A stretch of DNA of 64,000 nucleotides from Streptomyces neyagawaensis (GTDB lineage Bacteria; Actinomycetota; Actinomycetes; Streptomycetales; Streptomycetaceae): contig NZ_JAMGBG010000005.1 of the NCBI RefSeq assembly GCF_023516595.1, forward strand, positions 310,001-374,000, in the 5' to 3' direction. Position numbers and translations under genes: made by a program. Below the pieces are notes generated by a model, which did not search any database, was not told the DNA's origin, and saw only the letters and a program-made list of their open reading frames with translations. This document shows positions 30,317-38,961 of the stretch, piece after piece (the first letter of the stretch is position 1; each line of letters starts with the position of its first letter).

Positions 30317-31063
30317 TCAGGCGAGCGCGTCGACCAGCATGAGCCCGGCCATCGCCAGTAGCGCCCAGGCGAAGACCCGCCGCAGGGTGTCGCCGGAGAC
30401 CTTGCCCGCCAGGCGTCTGCCGTCCCACGCGCCGAGGATCGCGGCCCCCGTGAACGGGGCGACGACCGCCCAGTCGAGGTGCGTGCTCGACCCGGCGCGG
30501 GCGGCCAGCGCGGCCAGCGAGTTCACGGTGATCACCAGCAGACTGGTGCCGACCGCGTCGCGCATCCGCAGCCCCACCACGTTCACCAGGGCCGGTACGG
30601 CGAGGAAACCGCCGCCCACGCCCAGGACACCGGTGACCGCGCCGAGCCCCGCGCCGGACGCGGCGACCCGGCTCGCCCGTACGGTCGACTCCGCCCGGCG
30701 CGTGGCCGAGGGACGCAGCATCCGATGGCCGGCGAGCCCCGCGACCAGGGCGAACGCTACCGTCAGTAATCCGGCGGGCAGATGCGCGGTGAGCGCCCCG
30801 CCGAGCGCCGAGGGCACCAGTCCGGCGGCCGCGAAGAGCATCCCGCCGCGCCAGCGGACCGCACCCGACCGGGCGTGGGCGGCCAGCGCGGTCGCCGAGG
30901 TGACCGCGACGATCACCAGACTCGCGGTGGTGGCCGCGGCCGGCGCGAACCCCAGCAGATAGACCAGCGCGGGCACGGCGAGCACACTCCCCCCGCCGCC
31001 CAACGCCCCGAGCGCCACCCCGATCACACCCCCGGCGAGCAGGGCGAGAACGAGGCCGCTCAT
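30317..31063 (-). CDS. TauE/SafE-family sulfite/sulfonate exporter-like permease
   Basis: 248 residues. Seven to eight hydrophobic helices in two related halves, each with the family's Gly/Pro-rich motif: 'LGALGGGGSVLAVPALVYLLG' (N-half, two parts) and 'TGVLGVGGGFLAVPALVNVVG' (C-half, two parts). TauE/SafE permeases export sulfite, thiosulfate or related sulfur species. The ATG overlaps the stop of the upstream CstB-like gene (ATGA), so they are translationally coupled. This matches the cst locus, where tauE removes products of persulfide oxidation. Confidence 0.9.
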   Translation of the reverse strand: MSGLVLALLAGGVIGVALGALGGGGSVLAVPALVYLLGFAPAAATTASLVIVAVTSATALAAHARSGAVRWRGGMLFAAAGLVPSALGGALTAHLPAGLLTVAFALVAGLAGHRMLRPSATRRAESTVRASRVAASGAGLGAVTGVLGVGGGFLAVPALVNVVGLRMRDAVGTSLLVITVNSLAALAARAGSSTHLDWAVVAPFTGAAILGAWDGRRLAGKVSGDTLRRVFAWALLAMAGLMLVDALA

Positions 31064-32532
31064 TCGGACGGGACACCCGTCGACGCGGACACAGGGAGCC
31101 CCGGGCGGGGGGCCGTAGCCGCACGCTCAGCGTGGGGCGTGGCCGTGCGCTCCGCGGGCATCAGCGCCCCGGAGGCCCCGGCCATCGGCAGTCCCGCCCC
31201 GGCCGCGTTGGCGAAGGCGTCGTCCACGGCGACGACCCGATGGCCGGCCGCGTCGAGCACGGAGGCGGCGATGGCGGCCCGCATGCCGCCGGCGCAGTGG
31301 ACCCAGATCGTGCCGCCCGGTATCTCGGGGAGCCGCTCGCGCAGCTGATGCACGGGGATGTGCAGTGCCCCCGCCACATGGCCGCCGGCGCGCTCGGAGT
31401 CGCGCCGCACGTCCAGGACGACGGTCCCCTCGACGCCGTGGACCCGCGCCAGGTCGGCGAACGTGCCGCGCGGGAACGAGCGCGGACTCTCGCCCTCGCG
31501 CAGCCAGTCGCCCGGGGAGCCGGTCGCCGCCGCCACCGGCCGGTCGATCCCGACCCGAACCAACTCCCGCTGAGCAGAGGCGAGTTGCTCCGGCGATGCG
31601 GCGAGCAGCGTCACCGGCCTGCCCCACGGCAGCAACCACGCGAGATACGTGGCGAGCTGTCCCTCCGCCTCGAAGTTCACCGCCCCGGCCACATGCCCCT
31701 GCGCGAACGCGACACGGTTGCGCAGATCCACGACCCATTCGCCCGCCGCCAGTCGGGCGGCGATCTCCTCCGCGTCCGCCGGGGCGGGCGGCGTCAGATC
31801 CACCGGGGCGGGGCCCCGCGCGTTCACGGGGCCCATCTGGGCGTAGTACGCCGGTACGTCGTCGAGGTCGGCCAGGAGATCGGCGACGAACGTCTCGACG
31901 TCCTTGACCAGCGCCTCGTTGGTGGCCCGCTCGTGCCCGACGGTCGTCGCCCCGACCGTCGCCCGCCCGGCGGAACAGAAGCTGCCGAAGCCATGTGTGG
32001 GCAGCACGGCCGTCTCCTCCGGCAGCGTGTCGGCGAGCCGGTGCGCCGAGGCGTGCTGCGCACGGGCCAGCTCGCCGGTCAGCCGGGGCTCGACCAGATC
32101 CGGGCGGCCGACCGTCCCGATGAGCAGGGACCCGCCGGTGAACGCGGCCACCGCCCGACCGTCCTCCTCCAGCACGTACGCGGTGTGGTGCGGGGTGTGG
32201 CCCGGGGTGGCCACGGCGCGCAGGGTCAGTTCCGCGTCGATCTTCACCGTGTCCCCGTCGTGGACCGGCACTCGTTCGTAGGCGACGCGCGCTCCGGCGG
32301 GCACCAGGTACGCGGCGCCGGTCAGCCGGGCCAGCTCCAGGCCGCCGGTGACGTAGTCGTTGTGCACGTGCGTCTCGACGACGTACGCGATCCGCGCGCC
32401 CCGCCGGGCCGCGGCCGTGATCATCCGGTCGATGTCGCGCGGCGGATCGACCACCACGGCGCCCTGCGGACCGCCCGCCAGGTAGCTGCGGTTGCCCAGC
32501 CCCGGCACCTCGATCGTGTCGACGAAGTACAC
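31060..32532 (-). CDS. CstB-like persulfide dioxygenase with two rhodanese domains
   Basis: 490 residues from GTG 32532 with GAGGAGC six to twelve bases upstream; the open frame continues upstream to 32916 through the operators and is not real there. N-terminal metallo-beta-lactamase domain with 'VETHVHNDYVTGG' (H-x-H-x-D, about 57), 'TPGHTPHHTAY' and 'LPTHGFGSFCSA', as in persulfide dioxygenases. Then two rhodanese repeats: the first ('WVVDLRNRVAFAQGHVAGAVN') lacks a catalytic Cys, the second has it in 'IWVHCAGGMRAAIA' (about 410). This exact order is that of CstB, which turns low-molecular-weight persulfides into thiosulfate. Here the thiol is presumably mycothiol. Coupled to tauE. Confidence 0.9.
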   Translation of the reverse strand: MYFVDTIEVPGLGNRSYLAGGPQGAVVVDPPRDIDRMITAAARRGARIAYVVETHVHNDYVTGGLELARLTGAAYLVPAGARVAYERVPVHDGDTVKIDAELTLRAVATPGHTPHHTAYVLEEDGRAVAAFTGGSLLIGTVGRPDLVEPRLTGELARAQHASAHRLADTLPEETAVLPTHGFGSFCSAGRATVGATTVGHERATNEALVKDVETFVADLLADLDDVPAYYAQMGPVNARGPAPVDLTPPAPADAEEIAARLAAGEWVVDLRNRVAFAQGHVAGAVNFEAEGQLATYLAWLLPWGRPVTLLAASPEQLASAQRELVRVGIDRPVAAATGSPGDWLREGESPRSFPRGTFADLARVHGVEGTVVLDVRRDSERAGGHVAGALHIPVHQLRERLPEIPGGTIWVHCAGGMRAAIAASVLDAAGHRVVAVDDAFANAAGAGLPMAGASGALMPAERTATPHAERAATAPRPGLPVSASTGVPSE

Positions 32533-32586
32533 GGCAGTGCTCCTCTCCTCGTTCGACGGCAGATGCCTGAGAACCCGGGGGTGAAT

Positions 32587-32600
32587 TACCCCCGGGGGTA
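32587..32600. promoter_or_regulatory. CsoR/CstR-type operator 2
   Basis: Perfect 14-bp palindrome TACCCCCGGGGGTA, 55 bp upstream of the CstB-like start, probably overlapping its promoter. Confidence 0.8.
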
Positions 32601-32620
32601 TATTCACTACGGTAGCAGAA

Positions 32621-32636
32621 ATACCCAGGGGGGTAT
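32621..32636. promoter_or_regulatory. CsoR/CstR-type operator 3
   Basis: 16-bp palindrome ATACCCAGGGGGGTAT, 34 bp (about three helical turns) from operator 2, on the mscR side. Same arms as operator 1. Confidence 0.8.
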
Positions 32637-32785
32637 CTGAGGGGCTCGGGAGCAGGGCGGCGCGTACGTCGCGGGCGAGCTTTTCGGCCAGGGATCCGCC
32701 CGGACGGGCGGGCCTACCCGCTGGTCGGTCCGTAGGGTGACCGTGGACGGGAGACCGTCCGTACGGAACGACGGAAGGGTTCACC

Positions 32786-33874
32786 ATGGCGCAGGAAGTA
32801 CGCGGCGTGATCGCACCGGGCAAGAACGAACCGGTGCGGATCGAGACGATCGTCGTGCCCGATCCGGGGCCCGGGGAGGCCGTGGTGAAGGTACAGGCGT
32901 GCGGGGTGTGCCACACCGATCTCCACTACAAGCAGGGCGGCATCAACGACGACTTCCCCTTCCTGCTCGGCCATGAGGCGTCGGGCGTGGTGGAGTCGGT
33001 CGGCGAGGGCGTCACGGACGTCGCCCCCGGTGACTTCGTGATCCTCAACTGGCGTGCCGTCTGCGGCAATTGCCGCGCCTGTCGACGCGGCCGGCCCTGG
33101 TACTGCTTCGCCACGCACAACGCCGAGCAGAAGATGACCCTCGCCTCCACGGGCCAGGAGCTGTCGCCCGCGCTCGGCATCGGCGCCTTCGCCGAGAAGA
33201 CGCTCGTCGCCGCCGGGCAGTGCACCAAGGTCGACCCGGCCGCGTCCCCGGCGGTCGCCGGTCTGCTGGGCTGCGGGGTCATGGCCGGCATCGGCGCGGC
33301 CATCAACACCGGCAACGTGGGCCGCGGTGACAGCGTCGCCGTCATCGGCTGCGGCGGCGTCGGGGACGCGGCCATCGCCGGGTCCCTGCTGGCCGGCGCG
33401 GAGAAGATCATCGCCGTCGACATCGACGACCGGAAGCTGACCACCGCCAAGAAGATCGGCGCCACCCACACCGTCAACTCCCGTGAGACGGACCCGGTCG
33501 AGGCGATCCGTGAGCTGACCGGCGGCTTCGGCGCCGACGTCGTCATCGAGGCGGTGGGCCGCCCCGAGACCTACCAGCAGGCCTTCTACGCCCGCGACCT
33601 CGCCGGCACGGTCGTCCTCGTCGGCGTCCCCACCCCCGACATGAAGCTGGAGCTGCCCCTGCTCGACGTCTTCGGCCGCGGCGGTTCGCTGAAATCCTCC
33701 TGGTACGGCGACTGCCTGCCGTCCCGTGACTTCCCCATGCTGATCAACCTCTACCTCCAGGGCCGCCTGGACCTGGAGGCGTTCGTCACGGAGACCATCG
33801 CACTCGACGACGTGGAGAAGGCGTTCGAGCGGATGCACGCCGGGGATGTCCTGCGTTCGGTGGTGACGCTCTGA
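32786..33874 (+). CDS. mscR: S-(hydroxymethyl)mycothiol dehydrogenase
   Basis: 362 residues, ATG 32786, with GGAAGGG upstream. A zinc-dependent medium-chain dehydrogenase: catalytic zinc Cys in '[15 protein letters not shown]' (about 40), His in '[10 protein letters not shown]', structural zinc cluster '[15 protein letters not shown]' (about 93-107) and NAD-binding '[13 protein letters not shown]'. The '[16 protein letters not shown]' and '[15 protein letters not shown]' segments fit MscR, which oxidises the formaldehyde-mycothiol adduct and can reduce S-nitrosomycothiol. Its stop overlaps the ATG of the MBL hydrolase, its usual partner. It is divergent from the persulfide locus and may share its operators. 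Confidence 0.9.
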   Translation: MAQEVRGVIAPGKNEPVRIETIVVPDPGPGEAVVKVQACGVCHTDLHYKQGGINDDFPFLLGHEASGVVESVGEGVTDVAPGDFVILNWRAVCGNCRACRRGRPWYCFATHNAEQKMTLASTGQELSPALGIGAFAEKTLVAAGQCTKVDPAASPAVAGLLGCGVMAGIGAAINTGNVGRGDSVAVIGCGGVGDAAIAGSLLAGAEKIIAVDIDDRKLTTAKKIGATHTVNSRETDPVEAIRELTGGFGADVVIEAVGRPETYQQAFYARDLAGTVVLVGVPTPDMKLELPLLDVFGRGGSLKSSWYGDCLPSRDFPMLINLYLQGRLDLEAFVTETIALDDVEKAFERMHAGDVLRSVVTL

Positions 33875-34503
33875 TGACCGCGCGGATCGAACACCTCGTC
33901 ACGTCCGGCACGTTCAGTCTGGACGGCGGCACCTGGGACGTCGACAACAACGTGTGGATCGTCGGCGACGACCACGAGGTCGTCGTCATCGACGCCGCCC
34001 ACGACGCCGACGCCATCGCCGAGGCCATCGGCGACCGCAGGCTGACGGCCATCATCTGCACCCACGCCCACAACGACCACATCGACGCCGCGCCCGCCCT
34101 CGCCGAGCGCACCGGCGCCCCGATCTGGCTCCACCCGGACGACCTGCCCCTGTGGAAGCAGACCCACCCCGACCGGCAGCCCGACCACTGGCTCGCCGAC
34201 GGCCAGGTCATCGAGACGGCCGGCGCCGACCTCACGGTCCTGCACACCCCGGGCCACGCGCCGGGCGCGGTGTGCCTCTACGATCCGGGCCTCGGCACGG
34301 TCTTCACCGGCGACACCCTCTTCGCGGGCGGACCGGGCGCGACGGGCCGGTCGTACAGCGACTTCCCGACCATCATCGACTCCATCCGCGACCGCCTGCT
34401 GGCCCTGCCGCCCGAGACGGTCGTCCGCACGGGCCACGGCGACAGCACGACCATCGGGGCCGAGGCCCCGAACCTCCAGGAGTGGATCGACCGGGGCCAC
34501 TGA
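33874..34503 (+). CDS. metallo-beta-lactamase-fold hydrolase paired with mscR
   Basis: 209 residues; the ATG shares one A with the mscR TGA (TGATGA), so the two are coupled. Full MBL metal site: 'ICTHAHNDHIDAAP' (HxHxDH), 'HTPGHAPGAVCLY' and 'FTGDTLFAGGPGATGRSY', with a C-terminal 'RTGHGDSTTIG'. Resembles glyoxalase II. In the mycothiol pathway it would hydrolyse S-formylmycothiol to formate and free thiol, completing formaldehyde detoxification. That role is inferred from the pairing. Confidence 0.88.
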   Translation: MTARIEHLVTSGTFSLDGGTWDVDNNVWIVGDDHEVVVIDAAHDADAIAEAIGDRRLTAIICTHAHNDHIDAAPALAERTGAPIWLHPDDLPLWKQTHPDRQPDHWLADGQVIETAGADLTVLHTPGHAPGAVCLYDPGLGTVFTGDTLFAGGPGATGRSYSDFPTIIDSIRDRLLALPPETVVRTGHGDSTTIGAEAPNLQEWIDRGH

Positions 34504-34952
34504 CCACCACCGCCCCCGCCCCCGCCCCTCCCCGCGGAGGTGCCGGCCACCACGAAGGCATGGCGGCGGGCACGGGCAGAGGCACGGGGAGGGGGAGGGG
34601 TGGCGCGGGCGACATCGGCACCGTTCCCTTGGGCGGTTGGGCGGTTGGGCGGTTCGGCGGTTCGGAGGTTGGGCGGATGGGCGTCAGTCCGGCTCTGCGG
34701 CGCGGGTCGGCTCCGCGGGATGTCGGCGCCGGGCTCGCGTCGAGTCAACCGCCCTCATCCGCCCGGCGTCGGCCCGCCCGGTTCGCGGCGCATCGACGCC
34801 GGCCCGGCTCGCCCCGTCGGCGTGGCATGGTGCCGGCCCGGCTCGCCGTGAACCAACAGGGGCTCGGCGGCGTACCGGCCGGGCCCGGCGGCGCCTTGAC
34901 TCGGCTCTGCGCGGGCGTCGGCCCCGGCTTCCGCGTCCGCTGCCGCTCCTCT
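34504..34952. other. non-coding stretch with short repeats
   Basis: No credible gene. Contains an 8-bp array (34632-34679), then GC-rich DNA with scattered copies of GGCTCGCC/CCGGCTC-like words up to the 26-bp array. Long open frames here are compositional artefacts. Confidence 0.6.
34632..34679. repeat. six 8-bp tandem repeats (GGCGGTTG)
   Basis: Units GGCGGTTG, GGCGGTTG, GGCGGTTC, GGCGGTTC, GGAGGTTG, GGCGGATG in direct succession, downstream of the MBL hydrolase gene. Confidence 0.85.
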
Positions 34953-35550
34953 CAGCCCGTCGCCGTCGTCGTCACCTCCAGCCCGTCGCCGTCGTCGTCA
35001 CCTCCAGCCCGTCGCCGTCGTCGTCACCTCCAGCCCGTCGCCGTCGTCGTCACCTCCAGCCCGTCGCCGTCGTCGTCACCTCCAGCCCGTCGCCGTCGTC
35101 GTCACCTCCAGCCCGTCGCCGTCGTCGTCACCTCCAGCCCGTCGCCGTCGTCGTCACCTCCAGCCCGTCGCCGTCGTCGTCACCTCCAGCCCGTCGCCGT
35201 CGTCGTCACCTCCAGCCCGTCGCCGTCGTCGTCACCTCCAGCCCGTCGCCGTCGTCGTCACCTCCAGCCCGTCGCCGTCGTCGTCACCTCCAGCCCGTCG
35301 CCGTCGTCGTCACCTCCAGCCCGTCGCCGTCGTCGTCACCTCCAGCCCGTCGCCGTCGTCGTCACCTCCAGCCCGTCGCCGTCGTCGTCACCTCCAGCCC
35401 GTCGCCGTCGTCGTCACCTCCAGCCCGTCGCCGTCGTCGTCACCTCCAGCCCGTCGCCGTCGTCGTCACCTCCAGCCCGTCGCCGTCGTCGTCACCTCCA
35501 GCCCGTCGCCGCCGTCGTCACCTCCAGCCCGTCGCCGCCGTCGTTACTCT
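34953..35550. repeat. 26-bp tandem array, 23 units
   Basis: Unit: CAGCCCGTCGCCGTCGTCGT plus CACCTC. Units repeat exactly every 26 bp from 34953; the first 21 are identical, the 22nd has one change (at 35511) and the 23rd several. The last unit contains the stop codon of the PP2C gene (TAA, minus strand 35546-35544). Read on the minus strand, the unit resembles the last codons of that gene (GGTGACGGCGACGACGGG), so the array appears to have grown from the gene's 3' end. Because 26 is not a multiple of three, it stays open in several frames. Confidence 0.95.
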
Positions 35551-36368
35551 CGGCCCGTCGTCGCCGTCACCGGGATGATGAGCGCGGTGACGTTGTCCTG
35601 GCCGCCGGCCTTCAGGGCGTACGACACCAGGGCCCGGGCACCGTCGAGTGGGTTGGCCTCCCGCAGCACCGCCCTGAGTCCGGCCGCGTCCGGCAGATGG
35701 CGCCACAGTCCGTCGGTGCACAGCAGTAACCGGCCCGTGCACCTCGGCCGGTAGCTCCGTACGTGCGGCACGGGCTCGTCCGCGTCGGCGCCCAGCCATG
35801 CGGTGAGGGCCTCCAGGCCGCCCGTGTCGTCCTCGGTGAGCGCCATGCCGGGCCCCTCGTCCGGCAGCCAGTACGCACGGCTGTCACCCACCGAGCCGCT
35901 CCATATGCCCTCCGGCCCCACGACGCCCGCCACCCAGGTGCACGCAGGGGCGACCCCGTCCCGCTCCCCGGTGTTCGCCGACCCCGTGTCCGCCAGTCCG
36001 GCGACCACCTGCCCCGCGCGACCGGCGGCCTCGACGAGCGCGACCTCCGGCAGGACACCGGACTCCAACAGCCCCGCCAGTGCGGTGACACCCACCTCGG
36101 CCGCGACCCGGGCGGCCCGTTCGGCGCGCGGCGCCATCGACACGCCGTCGCAGACGACACCGATCGTCCACGCCCCGCGCTCCACCAGCGCCATCGCGTC
36201 CGCGTTGATCTCGCGCCGCGTGCCACGGTCGCTCACCCCGGCCGCGCCGCCGGCCGCCTCGATCTCCAGGCGCGCCCGGAACGCGACCTGGGCCGCACCG
36301 CACTCCCAGCAGTGCCCGTAGGGGGCGACCGTTCCTCCACATCGTCCGCAAGGTGCCGTCTCGTCCAT
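35544..36368 (-). CDS. PP2C-type Ser/Thr phosphatase with N-terminal zinc ribbon
   Basis: 274 residues from ATG 36368; the open frame to 36566 has no support. Begins with a zinc-ribbon pattern 'CGRCGGTVAPYGHCWECG' (CxxC...CxxC, about 7-24). The PP2C domain follows: 'SDRGTRREINADAM', 'VVCDGVSMAPRAERAA' (DG metal site), 'GSVGDSRAYWLPD', 'LLLCTDGLWRHLPDA' and 'GGQDNVTALIIPV' (DN). This is the soluble phosphatase type that often partners FHA/Ser-Thr kinase systems; none is adjacent. Its last codons lie in the 26-bp array, so its C-terminus may have been altered by repeat growth. Confidence 0.88.
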   Translation of the reverse strand: MDETAPCGRCGGTVAPYGHCWECGAAQVAFRARLEIEAAGGAAGVSDRGTRREINADAMALVERGAWTIGVVCDGVSMAPRAERAARVAAEVGVTALAGLLESGVLPEVALVEAAGRAGQVVAGLADTGSANTGERDGVAPACTWVAGVVGPEGIWSGSVGDSRAYWLPDEGPGMALTEDDTGGLEALTAWLGADADEPVPHVRSYRPRCTGRLLLCTDGLWRHLPDAAGLRAVLREANPLDGARALVSYALKAGGQDNVTALIIPVTATTGRE

Positions 36369-36517
36369 GATCCGCGCATCCTGCCAGGCGCACCCGGCGT
36401 GGGAAAGCGAGAAAAGGCGACAGGAGATGTCCGGCTTCTCGGGAAGGCTCGTGTCGAGGACGCCGGGCGACACCCGACGTCGGTCATGGTGGCAGTCGTA
36501 CGCACAGGAGGTCGGGC

Positions 36518-37432
36518 ATGGTGAAGCCGTTGGACGGCAAGGTCGCGCTGGTGGCGGGAGCCTCACGCGGAGCGGGGCGCGGGATCGCGGTCGAGCTGGG
36601 CGCGGCCGGGGCGACGGTGTACGTGACGGGGCGCAGCACGCGGCAGCAGCGGTCGGAGTACGACCGTCCGGAGACGCTGGAGGACACGGCCGACATGGTC
36701 ACGGAGGCCGGCGGACAGGGCATCGCCGTCCCCACGGATCACCTCGAACCGGCGCAGGTGAAGGCGTTGGTGGATCGGATCGACAAGGAGCAGGGCAGGC
36801 TCGACGTCCTGGTCAACGACATCTGGGGCGGCGAGAAGCTGTTCGCGTGGGATGCCCCGGTCTGGGAGCACGACCTCGACAACGGGCTGCGGCTGCTGCG
36901 GCTCGCCGTGGACACGCACGCGATCACCAGCCACCACGCGCTGCCCTTGCTGCTGCGCCACCCCGGCGGGCTGGTCGTCGAGATGACCGATGGCACCGCC
37001 GACTACAACCGAGACACCTACCGGGTGTCCTTCTTCTACGACCTCGCCAAGGCCGCAGTCCTGCGCATGGCGTTCGCCCTGGGTCACGAACTGGGCCCGC
37101 GCGGTGCCACGGCCGTGGCCCTCACCCCGGGCTGGCTCCGCTCGGAGATCATGCTGGATGTCTTCGGCGTGACCGAGGACAACTGGCGCGACGCCCTGGA
37201 CCGCGTCCCCCACTTCGCCATCTCCGAGACCCCGCGCTACGTCGGCCGGGCGGTCGCCGCCCTCGCCGCGGACCCCGACGTCGCCCGCCACAACGGCACC
37301 TCCCTCTCCAGCGGCGGCCTGGCCCAGGTGTACGGCTTCACCGACCTGGACGGCAGCCGCCCGGACGCCTGGCGCTACCTCGTGGAGGTCCAGGACGCAG
37401 GCAAGCCGGCAGACACCACCGGCTACCGCTGA
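36518..37432 (+). CDS. short-chain dehydrogenase/reductase (DHRS1-like)
   Basis: 304 residues, ATG 36518, with AGGAGG 11-16 bases upstream. NAD(P)-binding 'VALVAGASRGAGRGIAVELG' (about 10-29), 'LDVLVNDIWGGEKLF' in place of NNAG, and the active-site Tyr/Lys in 'FFYDLAKAAVLRM' (Y-x-x-x-K). The variant 'VNDIWGG' and long C-terminus fit the DHRS1-like group. Substrate unknown. Converges on and overlaps the next gene by 10 bases. Confidence 0.88.
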   Translation: MVKPLDGKVALVAGASRGAGRGIAVELGAAGATVYVTGRSTRQQRSEYDRPETLEDTADMVTEAGGQGIAVPTDHLEPAQVKALVDRIDKEQGRLDVLVNDIWGGEKLFAWDAPVWEHDLDNGLRLLRLAVDTHAITSHHALPLLLRHPGGLVVEMTDGTADYNRDTYRVSFFYDLAKAAVLRMAFALGHELGPRGATAVALTPGWLRSEIMLDVFGVTEDNWRDALDRVPHFAISETPRYVGRAVAALAADPDVARHNGTSLSSGGLAQVYGFTDLDGSRPDAWRYLVEVQDAGKPADTTGYR

Positions 37433-37965
37433 CCTCCGGGCGCCGCAGGCATCTGCCAGCGCGCCGAATGCCCTGGCGGGAGCGCGAGATCCTCCCGTAC
37501 GGCGGAGTAGTAGCCCTCACGCCCGGCGCGCTGACGGTCCAACAAGACCTGCCAGGCGCCGGGGTCACGCCTCCCGGCACGGAGGAACTCCTCCATCTCC
37601 AGCACCACGACGACCCAGCCTCGTGCCTTCTCCACGACCTCCGGGCTGCCGAGGAGCAAGAGCGCCTCACCCGAGGGGTCGCGGGCGACGGTCGCCTCCG
37701 CCTGGAGAGGCGCGGCCTCGTCCGGGGACAGCGGATGGGGATGGGGGTCGTTCCCGAAGTGGGAGGCGATCCGGTAGGCCAAGGTGACGGACTGCTTCAA
37801 AGACCGGGCCCAGTCCGCGTACACCGTGAGGCGCCGCTCCTCCCACCGCGCGGCCCGCTCGCGGCGGAAGCGGACCTGCTCGCCCCGCATGACCACGAGG
37901 TACGAGCCGAGCGCGCCTATCACCACGCCCAGCAGCGCCGGGAGTTGCTGGATGAAGGTTGACAT
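37423..37965 (-). CDS. membrane-anchored protein of unknown function
   Basis: 180 residues from ATG 37965. One N-terminal hydrophobic helix ('LPALLGVVIGALGSYLVVM', about 8-26) followed by a charged helical, probably coiled-coil, cytoplasmic part ('RFRRERAARWEERRLTVYADW'; one residue more than shown in the gene order 'EQV'-R). Similar small anchored proteins are common in Streptomyces and uncharacterised. A stretch 'DPHPHPLSPDEAAPL' is a flexible linker. Confidence 0.75.
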   Translation of the reverse strand: MSTFIQQLPALLGVVIGALGSYLVVMRGEQVRFRRERAARWEERRLTVYADWARSLKQSVTLAYRIASHFGNDPHPHPLSPDEAAPLQAEATVARDPSGEALLLLGSPEVVEKARGWVVVVLEMEEFLRAGRRDPGAWQVLLDRQRAGREGYYSAVREDLALPPGHSARWQMPAAPGGQR

Positions 37966-38052
37966 GCTCGCACCGTAACCGGGCTCGTGATCGCGTCGCA
38001 CCTGTCGTGGTGATCCTTTCGTGGTGATCGGGTGCGCAGTACGTTTTGGCGT

Positions 38053-38904
38053 ATGGATGCGACGGGACGCTTCGAGGGGTACGGCGGACGCTTTGAGGGG
38101 TACGGCGTGCTGATCACGGGGGCGGCGCGGGGGATCGGGGCGGCCACCGCTCGGCGGCTGTGCGGGGAGGGCGCTCGGGTCCTCGTCACCGATGTGGACC
38201 TGCCGGCGGCCGAACGGACCGCCGCGGAGCTGCGCCGCCGGGGGGCCGCGGCGCACGCCTTCCCCTGCGACGTCGGCGACCGGGTCTCCGTCGAGGCGGC
38301 CGTCGCGCACGCCGTGGACCTCTTCGGCTCCCTCGACGTGCTCGTGAACAACGCCTTCGGCTGCACCCCGGACACACCCCTGTTCGAGGACACCCCGGAC
38401 GAGACCTGGGAGCGTGACCTCGACCTGACGCTCACCAGCGCGTTCCGCTGCTCCCGCGCGGCGCTGCCGCACCTGGTGGCCTCCGGGCGCGGGGCGATCG
38501 TCAACATCGGTTCCGTCAACGGCCTCCAGGACTTCGGCAACCACGCCTACAGCGCCGCCAAGGCGGGCCTCGCCTCACTGACCCGGACCCTCGCCGGGGA
38601 CGCCGCCCCGCGCGGTGTCCGCGTCAACCTCGTGGCCCCCGGAACCGTCCGCACCTCGGGCTGGGCGGGCCGCGAGGCCCACCTCGACGCCCTCGGCGAG
38701 ATCTATCCGCTGGGCCGGGTCGGCGAACCGGAGGACATCGCGGCCGCCGTCGCGTTCCTGGCGTCACGGGACGCCGCCTGGATCACCGGCACGACCCTGC
38801 GCGTCGACGGGGGCCTGCTGGCCGTGAACACCTCCTTCGAGCGGGTGGCACGCGCCTGGCGCGAGGAGGAGCATGCGGGTGAAGACGTGGGGGAGGACGG
38901 GTAG
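38053..38904 (+). CDS. short-chain dehydrogenase/reductase
   Basis: 283 residues from ATG 38053. Classical SDR: 'VLITGAARGIGAATARRL' (TGxxxGxG), 'DVLVNNAFG' (NNA), Ser in 'IVNIGSVNG', Tyr/Lys in 'HAYSAAKAGLASLTRTLAGD' (Y-x-x-x-K), and 'GTTLRVDGGLLAVN' at the end. Likely an NAD(P)H-dependent oxidoreductase of the FabG-like group. Residues 5-18 are a perfect duplication of 'GRFEGYG', from two 21-bp copies (38065-38085 and 38086-38106), which lengthens the N-terminus just before the cofactor loop. Confidence 0.87.
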   Translation: MDATGRFEGYGGRFEGYGVLITGAARGIGAATARRLCGEGARVLVTDVDLPAAERTAAELRRRGAAAHAFPCDVGDRVSVEAAVAHAVDLFGSLDVLVNNAFGCTPDTPLFEDTPDETWERDLDLTLTSAFRCSRAALPHLVASGRGAIVNIGSVNGLQDFGNHAYSAAKAGLASLTRTLAGDAAPRGVRVNLVAPGTVRTSGWAGREAHLDALGEIYPLGRVGEPEDIAAAVAFLASRDAAWITGTTLRVDGGLLAVNTSFERVARAWREEEHAGEDVGEDG

Positions 38905-38961
38905 GCGCCGCGGACGACGGGGCGGCACGCGGGGCTGCGGCCACCTCCGGCCCCGAAAGAC

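Noticed and set aside
34637..35578. 313-residue frame through the array
   Set aside because: Same array read in another frame; ends in the PP2C gene antisense.
33954..35729. 591-residue frame through the 26-bp array
   Set aside because: Translated repeat and shadow of the MBL gene; Arg/Ser/Pro low complexity; no RBS.
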